NCBI GenBank assembly: GCA_034687125.1
Contig: JAQGBZ010000033.1
Coordinates: 62,001 to 126,000 of the forward strand
Origin: Neelides folsomi
Lineage: Eukaryota; Arthropoda; Collembola; Neelipleona; Neelidae
Direction of reading: 5' to 3'
DNA length: 64,000 nt
Position numbers and translations under genes: made by a program. Every line of letters starts with the position of its first letter. Within the stretch, counting starts at the first letter, position 1. The notes under the pieces are model-generated. The model was not told the origin of the DNA. It made no database searches and was given only the letters and a program-made list of their open reading frames with translations. This document shows positions 1-12,600 of this stretch, piece after piece.

Positions 1-509
1 TATATGCTAATGGTTTTATACGGAGAGAAGTATTCGAGTTGAGTAATTTAAAAAGGACAAGATCCTACTTGATATGCGGATGAAGTAATGCTATTGGAGA
101 AGTTTCTCTTTCATACTTCTGCCAAGAATTTTATATTGGATTTTCGAGATTCTCTTATAAAAATAGAAAAGAAACTTAATGGAAATTGAATGTAAATGCT
201 TTTAATGGTATTTGTAATTGCTTGCTGACTATGCTGCATGGAGAGACAACGAGGGTTTCAACAATGCTAAACAAGTTGATTTATAGAATGATTACGGAAA
301 AATCAAAAGTCAAAGCTTCATCTACGTAATTTTTATCAGTGTCCGATCGATGTGCAATCAAATGATAGGCTTTCTCCATTGACATAATCATTTTCAATTG
401 GGAAATATACAAACACAATTTTTGCTAATGTAGTAGATGGTGTTTGTTAATGTTGTTTGTATTCTATTAATATGAATAAATTATATTTTTATATAATTAA
501 AGTAATTAC

Positions 510-1731
510 CTATTGAGATTAAAAATGTGTCCATCGTCGACATTTCTTTCTAGCATTGATTTGACTGAAAGTTGAGTACAAATGGTGAGCCCCACGACAT
601 TGACGTCAAGCATGGCCCTCATCTCCTCAGCAGTTATATCTAATTGGAAATATTCACAAGGAATAAAAATACAATTTTAGCGGCATTTAAGTGGGCTGAA
701 GAAGGGTAATAAGGAGAACTTCAAAGCCATTTTAATTGGGGGAAATTTTGCGAAAGTTGAGATGCGTTACCCAAGAGAGCCTTATCATTGGAGAAGCCTG
801 CACTGTTAACGCATACATCCACTCCTCCAAATCTGGACTTGATCCAGGAGAACATGTCTTCAATTTGATTCTCTTTGGAAATGTCACATTTGTAGGAGTG
901 GATCTCTCCTTTGAACCCGAGTCTTCGGCATTCCTCAGCAACGACCTAGCACAGACGAGATTCCATAGAATATAAATATCTCACAATTGCCCTCATTTCC
1001 TATTTTTTATTCTTTGATTGTCAAGCTAATTGCCTTGCTTCTCATTCCCCTTCTGCCTAATCCTTTCAAGCTCAATGTTCGGCTAACAAATGAACAACGG
1101 CGTCTCTATTCTGACAACTCACTTTACTTTACTTTCAAACAGTTATTTTAGTACATATCGTTATTTCCACATTTAACTTTACATTACTTTGCCCTCGGTT
1201 AATGAATCTTTCTCACCGGATCATTATTTATGTATTTGTGGCCAAGATAAGATTCTTTTCATTGCAATCTTGTCAATCTCAATATTTGTTTTATCTTTCA
1301 ATAAATGTGATTTGTAATTGAAAGAGGCGATTACTAAATACCATATACTAACAATCGAGAGAGGACTGCGATAAAATAATTATTAAATAACATAATAGTA
1401 AAAAATATGCTTTCAAAACTTACATCAATTTGTTCAATATTTCTTGCAACTCCAACGACGTTGATGCCGTGTGGAACTAATGCCTTGCAAATTGCTAATC
1501 CAATTCCACAGCTTGCTCCTTAATACATAATATATACAATGCAAAATAGATATTTTACATTACATTTTCATGAGATTTTGATAAAGAATAAAATGAAATG
1601 TTTGAATATTTTGTTTGAAACCAAATTACAATGATAAGGATAATTGTAATTTAACATGTTAATATTAACTAACCTGTGACAAGAGCAAGTCTGTTCGAAA
1701 ATCTCGAAATTCCAGGGAGTGCTCCAGACAT
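510..1731 (-). CDS. DHRS11: DHRS11-like short-chain dehydrogenase/reductase, N-terminal part (runs off left edge)
   Basis: Four coding exons on the minus strand: 1674-1731, 1424-1518, 771-945 and 510-639, all with GT-AG borders and matching phases. The product opens with a short leader and then NRLALVTGASCGIG, the SDR nucleotide-binding TGxxxGxG loop at about residues 19-26. The stretch VDVCVNSAG (95-101) fills the place of the family's NNAG motif, and LDVNVVGLTICT carries the conserved Asn (about residue 123). The ending ERNVDDGHIFNLN is close to human DHRS11 just before the catalytic Ser/Tyr/Lys exon. That exon, with YxxxK, is not in the window, so the gene continues below position 1. Family role: cytosolic NADP(H)-dependent reduction of keto groups on steroids and other carbonyls; the substrate here is unknown. 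Oddity: NSAG instead of NNAG. Other classical SDRs cannot be fully excluded, but the match along all four exons favours DHRS11. Confidence 0.85.
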
Positions 1732-3567
1732 ATTAATTTATTGATTGTTCAAATTTTAGAGAAAGATGAAAGAAAGTGAATATAAATTTGAATATGAGAC
1801 GGGTTATATGATAATCGTTTAAACGAGGAGATTTAATTGGTGATGAGAGATCAGATGATGTGTAATGTAGAGATTTGTGAATCCTCTCCATCTAATGTAG
1901 ATGGTGATGTATCATAAGTTCATTAAGTTAAATGCACTTGATTGATATACCTAATACCTACATTAGATTTATTCTTTTACACTGGACTGACTGAATGAGG
2001 CTTGTAGATAATACACTATAATATGTACTTACATACATATTGGTGATTGGTGTATCTACCATTGTGATTAAACATTTATTATTTACTATTGTAGGTATTG
2101 AATTATGTAATGTAGATGTTGGAAAAGTCAATATATATAAAATGTACTTTTCCATATTTGCATTCAATCTATATAAACATAAATTCCATTTTACTAGTTT
2201 CTTATCGAAAAAGGCCTTCCAAAAGATTATTTGCAATCTAACATTCATCCAAGATTAGATATTCCAAATTATATTTACATAATACCTTACATTAAATAAA
2301 GTAAATCAACATTGTACTTATTAGATTCTTTAATATTGACCGAATATTAAATAATATGTACCTACCTTACTATGTATTTGTAAAAAACGTTTAACATATC
2401 ATATGAATGCAATCTTAAAGTTAATTATTTGAAGTTATAAATAAGAATTATGAAAATTAAGAATCATAATTTTGAAGCATTTTTGATTTATTATAATATT
2501 TAATATACAAATTAAGTAGATTAATACACAGAATCTAATTATTAACAATTTCAATAATAAATGTAATACACGCATTACAAAATTATATTACATAAATATA
2601 ATTCAGGAGATTATTGGCTGCTTAAATCACAATTAATGGAAAAATGTTATTTGGGCTTTTACATTACAATTGTTACGAAATGGAACTTGTTAGGAATGTA
2701 AAGTTGTTTAAATATTTGTAAATTCACTTAAGCTTTATGATTAAATTATTAGAGATTTCTTCAGTTGACTTTGAATCTTAATTATATTTACAATAGTAGG
2801 TAGTACACTCTACATAAAGATAAAACTATAAAAGTTGAATCTAACTAAATCAATTAATTAACAAAAGGGCAATTTTTGGTGTTGGCTAATATTTCAAGAA
2901 CTTTCAGTCTTTCTTTTTACAATTCTTATCCATTAAAAATTAAACTGTTATTTCTTTAATTACTTTTATTTGATGAACCTCAACGTAAATGAGGTGTAGG
3001 TATAAGTTCTACGGCACATAATATAATTAGGTAATACTTTATAAGTAGAAATATCTCATTGAAAATTCAACATAAGATTGGGCCTTATCTGATCTATAAT
3101 TAATTGTAAAATATATTAATGATTTTATAAACGCTCATTTTAATATAATTCCATCAGTATTGATATCAGTAAGATCAATCAAAAAACTGATGATCTTATG
3201 TTCCAGTGTAATCGCGATAATACTTATTTACTTAATTATATATAAAAGTTAACATTAGTAAAATAGCATGTGATAACTTGTTATTTCATTATTGTCTTTA
3301 ATTGATCTACTATATTGATAATTGTCTACAAAATTAAATAAATGTTTAACAAAAATCTTATTATTAATTGATAATATTGCTTGCATTTTAAGTTGAGCGA
3401 TGACGCTTTTTATGAACTTTTAGTATATCATAAATGTTAAATATAGATCTTAATTAGTATTACCTTCATGGAATTAGCTAGCCCTCAACGAATAAAGTTT
3501 TAACGGCTCAAATTAAAGTTTCATAATAAGTACTACAAACTTGGAGCAAAAATACTTATCCAAAAAC
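1732..3567. other. Intergenic, AT-rich, no gene seen
   Basis: This stretch holds the 5' flank of the DHRS11-like gene and the 3' flank of the next minus-strand gene. The open frames here are short, AT-driven and lack splice context or recognisable protein sequence. I see no clear AATAAA for the upstream gene. Confidence 0.6.
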
Positions 3568-4376
3568 TTATTCGGTGATTTCAATCATCGTGGAACCATT
3601 TTCTTGTACAGAAATGTTATTTGTAGGAAATGCATCGTTTCCATTTTCAGGAATTGAAGAGTCAACTTGTTCAATTGTCGTCACATTGTTTAGTTTATCA
3701 GCCTCAGGGGTTTCAGAATGACCATTTTCACCACCAACTTTCACCGTCGTAGTGACCCCTTGGATAGGAACTGAATCGGAGAAAGCCGACACGGTGAAAA
3801 AATCTTCATCCATTTTCTTCCTAGTTCCGCCAAGTTCCTCTTCGACTTCGCACCAGAATTTGGGGTCACTGTCCTTCAGTTTTGCATTAAGGTCATTTTT
3901 ATCTTCATCACTCCAAGTTTCAAACCAGTCATTGAACAATTTCACCTAAAAGATAATATCAAAACCATATTTAATACTTTTAGTTAGTTCCAATTAAAAT
4001 AAAAGTATGAAATAAGTAAAAAATTAACTTAGTAAATGTGGTTTATACTTGGCAAGAAAAAAGCGAAGGTGGCCTCCCAGAAGTGTCCATGCTTTTCATC
4101 CCATTGGCAATTCCATTTACTTGGCCTGGCGTCATTTTTCGTGCCAAAATTTCGACAAAATCTTCCTTTTGAATCTCCTGTTAAAAATTAATAATCGGTA
4201 AGATGATCGAAGAATTTAATTTTTAAGTTATTTATTCAAATTGTATGCATAAATTGACATTGACATTTTGACATTCAAATAGAAAGAGGAAAATAAATGT
4301 TTAGACTCCTTACGCTCCATGTCCGGAACCACTGAAGAATGAACCGAATTTGGTCACTAGCTGTGTAATTGGTCAT
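3568..4376 (-). CDS. C14orf119: C14orf119-like protein (DUF4508 family)
   Basis: Three minus-strand exons, 4314-4376, 4049-4177 and 3568-3945, all phase 0 with GT-AG borders, give 189 aa. The N-terminus MTNYTASDQIRFILQWFRTW matches the start of the C14orf119 core. A second, related motif, VKLFNDWFETWSDEDKND, opens the last exon, so the WFxxWS motif occurs twice as in the human protein. The middle exon (EIQKEDFVEILARKM) fits the helical linker. The family has no established molecular function. Compared with the roughly 140 aa human protein, this one has a longer C-terminal tail (about residues 110-189), acidic and rich in Ser, Thr and Asn, probably disordered. The frame is open upstream to an ATG at 4568, but the ATG at 4376 gives the family-like start and was chosen. 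Confidence 0.83.
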
Positions 4377-4873
4377 TTTGTTTGTCACTTTTACTGAATT
4401 TTGAAATGATGTTGATCTGGATTGAACTTTGAACAGGGAGTTTTTACAGAGCCGGATGATTTTGAGGAGAGTCGAGATGGCATGGGATGAGAGTTCTTTG
4501 GGGAGTTGGTTGGAGTCATCGAAGGTGGAGGTTCTGCTCGCGGCAGGAACTCTTCCTCGCACAACCATGTAGTGTGGTGAAGAACGTGCTGGAGAGCGGT
4601 TGCACGTTGTTCCTGGAACACTCTTCTGTTAAATATACATACGTCGAAATAGACGTCATTTCGGTTCCAATTTAAATCATTGCCATTGCTAGAAATTCCC
4701 GGTCTTCGGGGGAAGGAACGGCTTGAGGAATAAATGTAAGTACAAAATAATTCATTATTTAAATAAGGGTTATATTCATTATATATATTATTTAATATCA
4801 TTCGACTTTGAATACATTTATGTATATACATAGTAAAATTTACTGGTACTTGTGAATGTTATGAATTTATGAA

Positions 4874-4894
4874 TTATTTATTTATTTATTTTTA
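4874..4894. repeat. TTTA/ATTT microsatellite
   Basis: A short run of tandem TTTA units in AT-rich intergenic DNA just upstream of the C14orf119-like gene. Confidence 0.75.
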
Positions 4895-6641
4895 TAATGT
4901 TTAAATAAGGAGTTTAGGAATAAATTATAAGAGTTAATTCCGATTAATTAGCCATCGAGTGATATTTAACTCTATTTCCGGACTAACGGACCCAAGGGGC
5001 AATAATTAATTAGAAAATATAGTTAGAGGAAAATACTAATTATCTACATTATATTTTATTTATTTGGTCTCTTTTAATTACCCCGTCATCCTCCGGTTCT
5101 CATCCATTATTCATTGTAGCCTATTGAGGTTCTCAGCCTCTCGCTTCCCAACTATCTCACCAATTCAAAAGCCCTTTTATTACTAAAAGTGAAATCTGCA
5201 TCTGCATCTGAAGGAGTAAACAATTTCCACTTCAGTTCCCGAATTTCCCATTCCCCTTTTTATTTCACGATCCGGTCCTTTCCTCTCTCGCTAACTTCTA
5301 TTTACTTTCTAATGATTCTTTACCTCTTTCGCTACGGAAATCGCTCCGACTCTGTCTATACCTTTGTGGGATGTCCATGGACCTGGATGAGGGATTCACG
5401 ATATAGGATTCTTTTGTATCAGAGTACTACTCTGTTTGTTGAGAGTTACTTCCATACAGGCGAACTAATGACTAACTTTGTCCCATTAGTTCGGGCCCGT
5501 GGGCTGTGGAGAGCCGACGACATTTACTCATGCATTATTATACACATTGGACACATTTCCCTCAGTTCATGTCTTCATTTAAAGAGTAAAAGTAAGGAAG
5601 AGGCGCGATGAGTTATTTAAGATGCAAATGTGTACATTTTTATGAGTCTTTATTATGAAACTTTGTTGGAATAGTTTGAATGGGTGAGATAATGAATGTC
5701 CTATGAAGCTATTTCTTTCAATGTCTTTCCAATCACAAAGTGTATTTGTTGAACACAATAATAGAGAGAGATAGAAGGAGAAATAATGCGTAAGCAACTT
5801 GGTCGATTACCATTATCTTATCTTTATTATTGAAGGAGATATAGATAATGGAAAAAGTTTAAAAAAATTAGGTAGTTGAGCCCCTCTCCGTTCGTGTCAA
5901 ACTCTTACGTGGGTAAACTCCCTCTTTATTTTGGCAGCTTGTTGTAGAAGGAAAATAGTTTTAATCTATTGATTTACACAGTAAATAAGAAAACAATTTA
6001 TGTCTATCATTCGCCCTTTTGTATATTATGAAGAATCTGATTTGAATATATAGGGCTCGTATAATCCCGATCATTCATTTCCAACCATATTTTATTTTAG
6101 TATCCAACATTTGGAAAGTCTCAACAACTCAACTTCAATTTCATTTTATTCGCTTTGGTTAACACATTCACGCTCCAAGTTATATAATCCTCTCGCATTT
6201 GTTTCCTTTTATTTTAGTTTTATAGGTTTAATAAAGTTGTATATTTTTTAAGAAGTTGAAAAGCTCCATTATGGATTTCTCGCAAGTATAATGAGCTTGA
6301 GTTTGTAGTATTACATTGTGTCACTGTGTGTACACAACTTTCCAACCAACGACGGATTAATAAATAAGTAATGTGATAAAAATTATAACCGGTCCACTCT
6401 GCCGTATCAGGGAATTGAATGGGCTCGTAATGTGCGATTGGGTGGCAATCAAAATTACTCACAAGCCTTCTTTCTACACGGCCCATGTTCTAACTTACAT
6501 TCATAAGAACAATGTAACTTGTAGTCATTTAAATAGTATTTGAGACCTTAAACGTGAATTGTGATGTAATCAGGAGTGATTTCTTGTTGTAGAATATCCC
6601 AGTTTCCAGTTTCCGTTCCTCGGGACCTTCGCTGGATCATC

Positions 6642-6658
6642 TCATCATCATCATCATC
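6642..6658. repeat. (TCA)n microsatellite
   Basis: More than five consecutive TCA units, visible directly. It lies in non-coding sequence. Confidence 0.85.
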
Positions 6659-9600
6659 TCCTCGTCGATCAGTGGGGTTTTTGAATTGAAGGATTATCAC
6701 TCCAGAGTGCTTTTCCAAAACGAGGGCTTGATAATTGAGGGTCGAAACTGGAGTTTGGATGACCAGTTTTTATCGGATGGGAGTCGATGTAGTGTGAGCT
6801 CCTCCATAAGTTCAAATCCTGGGAAGTGAACAGGCTTTCCAACTTCCAAACTCTCATTTCGAAGGACTCTCAAGCCCCGAGTGAATTCTATTTATTTATT
6901 TCTCTTTCCTCCTTTCCTTCGAGTGAGTCTTGAAGTGGCGTGGAGAGAAGCGGACTTGATGGATGGTTCCCCAATCCTCTCCCTACGACCGTTTCATTAA
7001 ACCAAAAAATTACTCCGAACAAAACCCACTGGTGACTGTCCTACTTGAGGCAACCACACGATGAAGTTCCTTTTCATGATTAGTGACTACAAGCCCATCA
7101 ATATGAAAGAACCCTTAAAGTCTCAACAAGACAAGGACGAGTTGTTGTACCCTCGAAGCCCTTTCGTTAACGAATAAGGAATCAACATACATACCTCGAA
7201 GACATTAGCTCATATGGATCTCAAGCTTAATTAAAGGTAAGCCTTTTTACTCACTAGCGATTATTCACGAAGTGTATATCAGAAGTTAGACCCTCCCCTT
7301 GATTCTACTCCCCCAACCATTCATTAATTACTCTCCCTGTGTAATTACAAATGACGTCTCCGACACTCCGAATTGTTGGGGAAATAAATTGAGCCCATAC
7401 ATACACTCACATGGACTTCAACCACATGGCACACACACTCTGAGAAAATTCGGGAGTTGGGATATAAGAACATGTATAGGCATAACCTCTGGTGTTGGAC
7501 AGGAGTTGAAATCCAGTACATTAAATTATTTATGTTTGTCCTCTCGTTCATAAAGGAAATTGTATTAATGTCAATACCTTTTGTTTCCTCCCTGAGAACC
7601 TCCATTCCTCCGAGTCTTCGTGTTGGCAGTGGGGAGGGAAGAGGATCGTAAAACTCCGAGTGTGACTTTTATGCCTTTCTTGTAGTTTAATTTAAAAGGT
7701 TTTTTAGCTTTCCGTTCCCCATCATCCCCCCCACAAGAGGAGAGCCCATTTAAACGCATTATTTGAAGCTCTCCTCTCATATAGTTGGAAGTTTATGGAC
7801 CCTCCACGACTCCTCCATTTGGAAGGGCTGTTTGAAGAGGGAAGATTGCCCCGTTCTCTCGGCCAGGTGAGATGAGATAGAGGATTTGTGAGAAGAAGAA
7901 GCCCTAAATATAAATGAGATTTTGTTATCTAAATACATGTACATAGTGAGAACTTGGTTTGCCATGTCCCTCCCCCTCATCGTCTCTTCCTTATCTTCCT
8001 CACACTTCTCAATCTCTTGGTGAATCTGAATTAATCAACGTTTTCTCGCCTCCTTCATCCTCAGGTCCCTTTTATCAGTCTCTGGTTCTCATGTTTCTGT
8101 CCAATTGGATTCTCCAGTGACTTTTCATTTCGCGTCTCTCTCTTCACATTGGAATTGTGAATGAGGGTTAAAGTGGACCAAAACCACAGCGGAGAGATCG
8201 AAACTCGCTGAAATTGAAATCATAATTTCCTGAATAACGCGATTCAAGTTTGCTTTTCTCATTTGCTCCTCTTCTTTAATTTCCATTATGAATAAATGTA
8301 AGTGTAAGCTCGGAGTGAGGTTCTGGCCGTTTATTTGTGTAAGAGATTCCTCTTGGAGAACTCCGAGCACGGGGGAGTCGATGAGGGAAAGAAAGGGATT
8401 TCGCGTATATACACTATCATAAATATTTATACACCAAATTGCTCCGCAGCTGGAATTTATTCAAGGAAATCGAAGAGTGAAGAATATATGAGAGGCAAAT
8501 GCATTATAATTTATATCTCTCCTCTCTTTCTCATAGAGGAGTCAATCAGCGAATCATTTCTCTCCATGTGGAATTAATATTATTTAATACCATATTAGAT
8601 CCGCTTTGATTTCAACCTCAAATAAATCTAAATGGAAGTTTTCATAAGCGTGTAAATCAAATGGGCGTTCCGAGGATTTGGAATGCACTTTGTTTACCAT
8701 TTGGTTATTTGAACAAGTTTATTATGAATTAATGATGGGAATGGATCACTTCCTGTAAAATACAATTTAATAATGTGTGTGCATGAGGGTGGAGGTCCTG
8801 TAATAATATTATGGGAGTAATAGAGAGTGCAAACAGGAGAAAAGGCCTTATCGGGAAGTTGACACAACTTGTTCCCTACATAATGATCCCTGTGAAGACA
8901 TAAATTTGGGCTTCTTTGAGTTTTGAGGGAGAGAACGAGTGAGGGAAGGAAGTGGACTCTTCTCACAATAATAAAAGTATAAGGTAACCACATGAGGAGT
9001 CCCATACTACTTATACAACATGCAGAGTCTTCTAAAGTTTCCTTTTCTTCACTTCGTATGTACATCTACTTAGTTTAAGTTCGTCCCTTGGCTCCAACTC
9101 GAATCCAAGGGATGGATCCTTTATTTATGTAGAGTATACAATAACTATGAGCCTTTCCTTTAAACTTGAAGGAATAAGTTTTAATAGAGGTATCCAAGAA
9201 CTGGCCCATGTTTCATGTGAATAGACTATAAAGATGAGGGAATACGAGGATCTTTATGAGACAAGAATTGTGAAGATCCTGACCTGTCTAAAAAGTCATA
9301 CGGTTTTTTGGGGAATCATCTGATCTAATGAGTTTTCTCCAGGTTGAGCCCCTCTCTCGCGGGGGAGTGGGAAGGGTATTATTATACGGAGATTTTATTC
9401 CTCTAAGGCTAGCCTTGGAAGTTTCAAGGCTCGTTTTTTCCAAACCGGTTCATCATCATGTGGTTGCTGTTAGAGTCCACTTTAGGGAATATTCTCCTCT
9501 CTTGTGTGTGTATGTGTTTGGAGGGGGATGGGTCCATCATCCCTCTCCATGGGAGGAGGAGCCTCGGGAGCCTCGGCAATTCATCATTCCTAATTCTGAA

Positions 9601-12600
9601 TAATTTTGAGAATGAATTTTTTCCTCCCGCCTCTTGGCTACTGTTCACTTTCCTTTTATGTTCTTTTAATCGTGGGGTATCCTTTGAGGTTCTTATGAAG
9701 ATAGATACACATTGGAGACCACTCAACATCCGGAGACTCAATCCGGTGGGGGGAAGAGGGGGGAAATAGACTCACTAAGGATTTCTCCTGAGCCCTAAGA
9801 ACCTCCAAAACCTCCTTCTTAATCCTCAACTCATACACGAATTTTTTATAAAGTAGAGCCTTTACTTTTTAGAGTCGGAAACCTCAGCTGAGAATGATGA
9901 ATGGTATCGATTTTCTTTTTGACGTTCGAGCTCCCCTGGTTCTCCCTCCATATTTTGATTAATAACTCCGAAGGAGAACCGTTTAAACTTTCTCATGACT
10001 TTCTCTCAATTGTCCCAATGGTCCCCTCCCCCGCACCAAATCATTACAAATGATGATGGGCAGAATTAAGTTGGCATAAGACGAATGAGGAAATGGATTT
10101 TTCTCCATTGCCCGTCATTAGGGAGGAGGAAGGATGTGCTTTCAAATTAAAACGGGGATGTGTTTGGCATAAAATTATAATGGTGACCGGAACAAAGTGG
10201 ACCGCATGAAAAGGGTGTCTCTCCCCCTCACCGGATCTCTGATTCATTTCCCCTTTTATGCGAGTCTATAAGCCTCCCTTTTCATTATGACTCTCCTTCT
10301 CGTACAATATATTATTCTCACATCCGTGAGGACTTGAGCTCCAGCGTGCCGGCTCGAATATCTCTTGTTAATCTCTCCACCCATTATCGCATAATGACTT
10401 GGGACTATTGGTCAAAATGCAAAATTCACGTTTTGTTGTCAAATCTTATGATAAAAATGATGATGATCATGACTCAACCGTTGGGATATTGCACAAATTA
10501 ATCTGACTCTAAACTTCTCTCGTTCGCTATCGCGCCCTCCACACATGTGTGGATAATGCCCTTCGTTAAAATAGTTTTGAGTGTAATTTGAGGCTGGGGA
10601 TATGGCTCTGCTGGCTTACTCTTAATTGCTCTCTCCTCATGGGCCGAATGGGTAGTGGGAATTAAACGGGGTTTGGGGGCGTGTGAGGCGTTCGACCCTC
10701 CCGGGTCAGCCCTGCGATTAATCTCTTAAGAATCCCTGCGTGAGACTCGCTCAGGGCCCAGGGATCCCTTCATTGTGTTGTCGAGAGAAGTGATTGGGTC
10801 AGCAGGAAGGGAGAATCTCCGGTTCTCCTTTCAGCATTCTCATCTTTGTATCTCTTCTCAGGTTGGATTTGAATGGAAACCGAGGATTCATGCTGAATTG
10901 ATAAAACTTTTCTCTCCACGTTTCACAAATATTGGAGTTGAGGATCGGAAAAGAGAGGCCAATTACAGAGTGAGTGAGTGAGTCGCTCCACATTTGCATC
11001 CAACCCACATCGATCTTTATAAAGATGAACCTCGCTCCTTCAAAGAGTCCGAATTCCATGTTTAGGAAATCCAAGTTTATAGTTTCACTCGATGCTCCTC
11101 CGAAAAGTTATTGAATTCTTCCCTCATCCTTCAAACGGGAGAAGCATAATCTCGCATTAAATTCCCATCCTTCATCCGATCTCCCTTATATCCTACTAGC
11201 GATATCGAAATCTATATATAAATGTACTCTTATTATGAATACGACGACAAATACTCCTCTGCATTACAATATATGCGTAGTCATATTATGAATGTAATCG
11301 AGAAGCGTCACTGTGTTGACTGCTCGAGGGTACATGCGAGGATTGTTGTTCTCTTTGCATTTCATACTCTGTCGAGGAAAGTTCCCCCATTTGTTTGAGT
11401 GTCGAAGAGAGTCGGAGGGCCGAGGAGTTGATTGAAAAGGTTCGGAGTGATCATTAGTGGCAAATGCTGTTTTCCTGAGGGCTGAAGGCGTTGAGCAGGA
11501 TTGGTCACAAGGGCTCCAAAAGAGATTCCTGGGTCACCTCTCAAGTTTAATTAAGGAAGGCGGGAGTTTAATTACGACTGGAGCTACTGAAGCAATTCGA
11601 GCACCGAGGGAGTCACGGGGAATTTAAATCGGGAAGTGAGGGGAAGAGGATCGATGTGGAGGATTGACTGGAAATGAGATCTGGGGTTCTCGTTGAGTGT
11701 CCAACTCGGATTTCCTATAAATGAAATATAAATGAAAAGATAATATTTTAGAATTAGCGGAAAGCCTTCTGGTTTTGTCTCCTCCATCCCTCATGGATTA
11801 TTTGAGGGTCCCACATTGTGGGGCTTAATCGGAGAAAAGGTCTCTTGTAAATATGTCTCTGGCTGGATGTCCAAATTGTTTTGGATTCCCTCCAAATACT
11901 CCACTTCTTAGGAGGACGATGAGGATAATAGAGGTTAGATGCTGAGGTTCAGATCCTTCCTGTGGATCATTCACTTGAAGGAGGAAAGGTAATGGCTGAA
12001 TGCTAATGTAAAGCGAGCTCATATCATTGGAGAGGAAAAAGGCTCGAAGCTGTTCTGTGGAGAGCCAACACACTTCCAGATGAGAGTAATTATTTTCTTC
12101 CACTTTTTCCATCATTTTTTCTCGGGCGAAATAAGTTCATTTTTATCCCAAGTTGGTTCTGGGCCTGTACGTGTGGACATAAAATGTGCTTGATGGTAGA
12201 GCAGGGCAGGAGAGTGTTCTTGGAGTTAATAGCTTGACATTTTATGCTTCCATCATCTCCACTCCGCCCGACCCTGTCGAGTCCCCGGTCCCTCTGCGGA
12301 TAGAATTTTGATCCGTTTCCCCTACCTTGTCCCCCTTTCCTCAGACGTGGAGGGCGAGTGCCTTAAAAATCCCTTTATGAAAAACAAGGAAATTCAATCG
12401 TGCGGAAAGATTAGGCCGACGATGAGAGTGAGACCCACTAATATGATTTACAGATATGCGTAATGGAATCAAAGTGGAAGTAGTGGAGTAGGAAGCGAAC
12501 GTGAAGCCAGATGAGTTCCAGAGAGACTCGACCGTGCTGGGCCAGATGGGTTGTTCTCGGGCCTCTGATTTGGAATTGGAATGGAGTGTGCGAATAATGA

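Noticed and set aside
1-480. Search for the next DHRS11 exon with the YxxxK motif
   Set aside because: No minus-strand frame here shows the catalytic Tyr/Lys region; that exon must lie left of the window.
5189-5611. 140-codon open frame on the plus strand
   Set aside because: No recognisable motif, no coherent splice context and one of many frames of similar size in the G+C-richer block.
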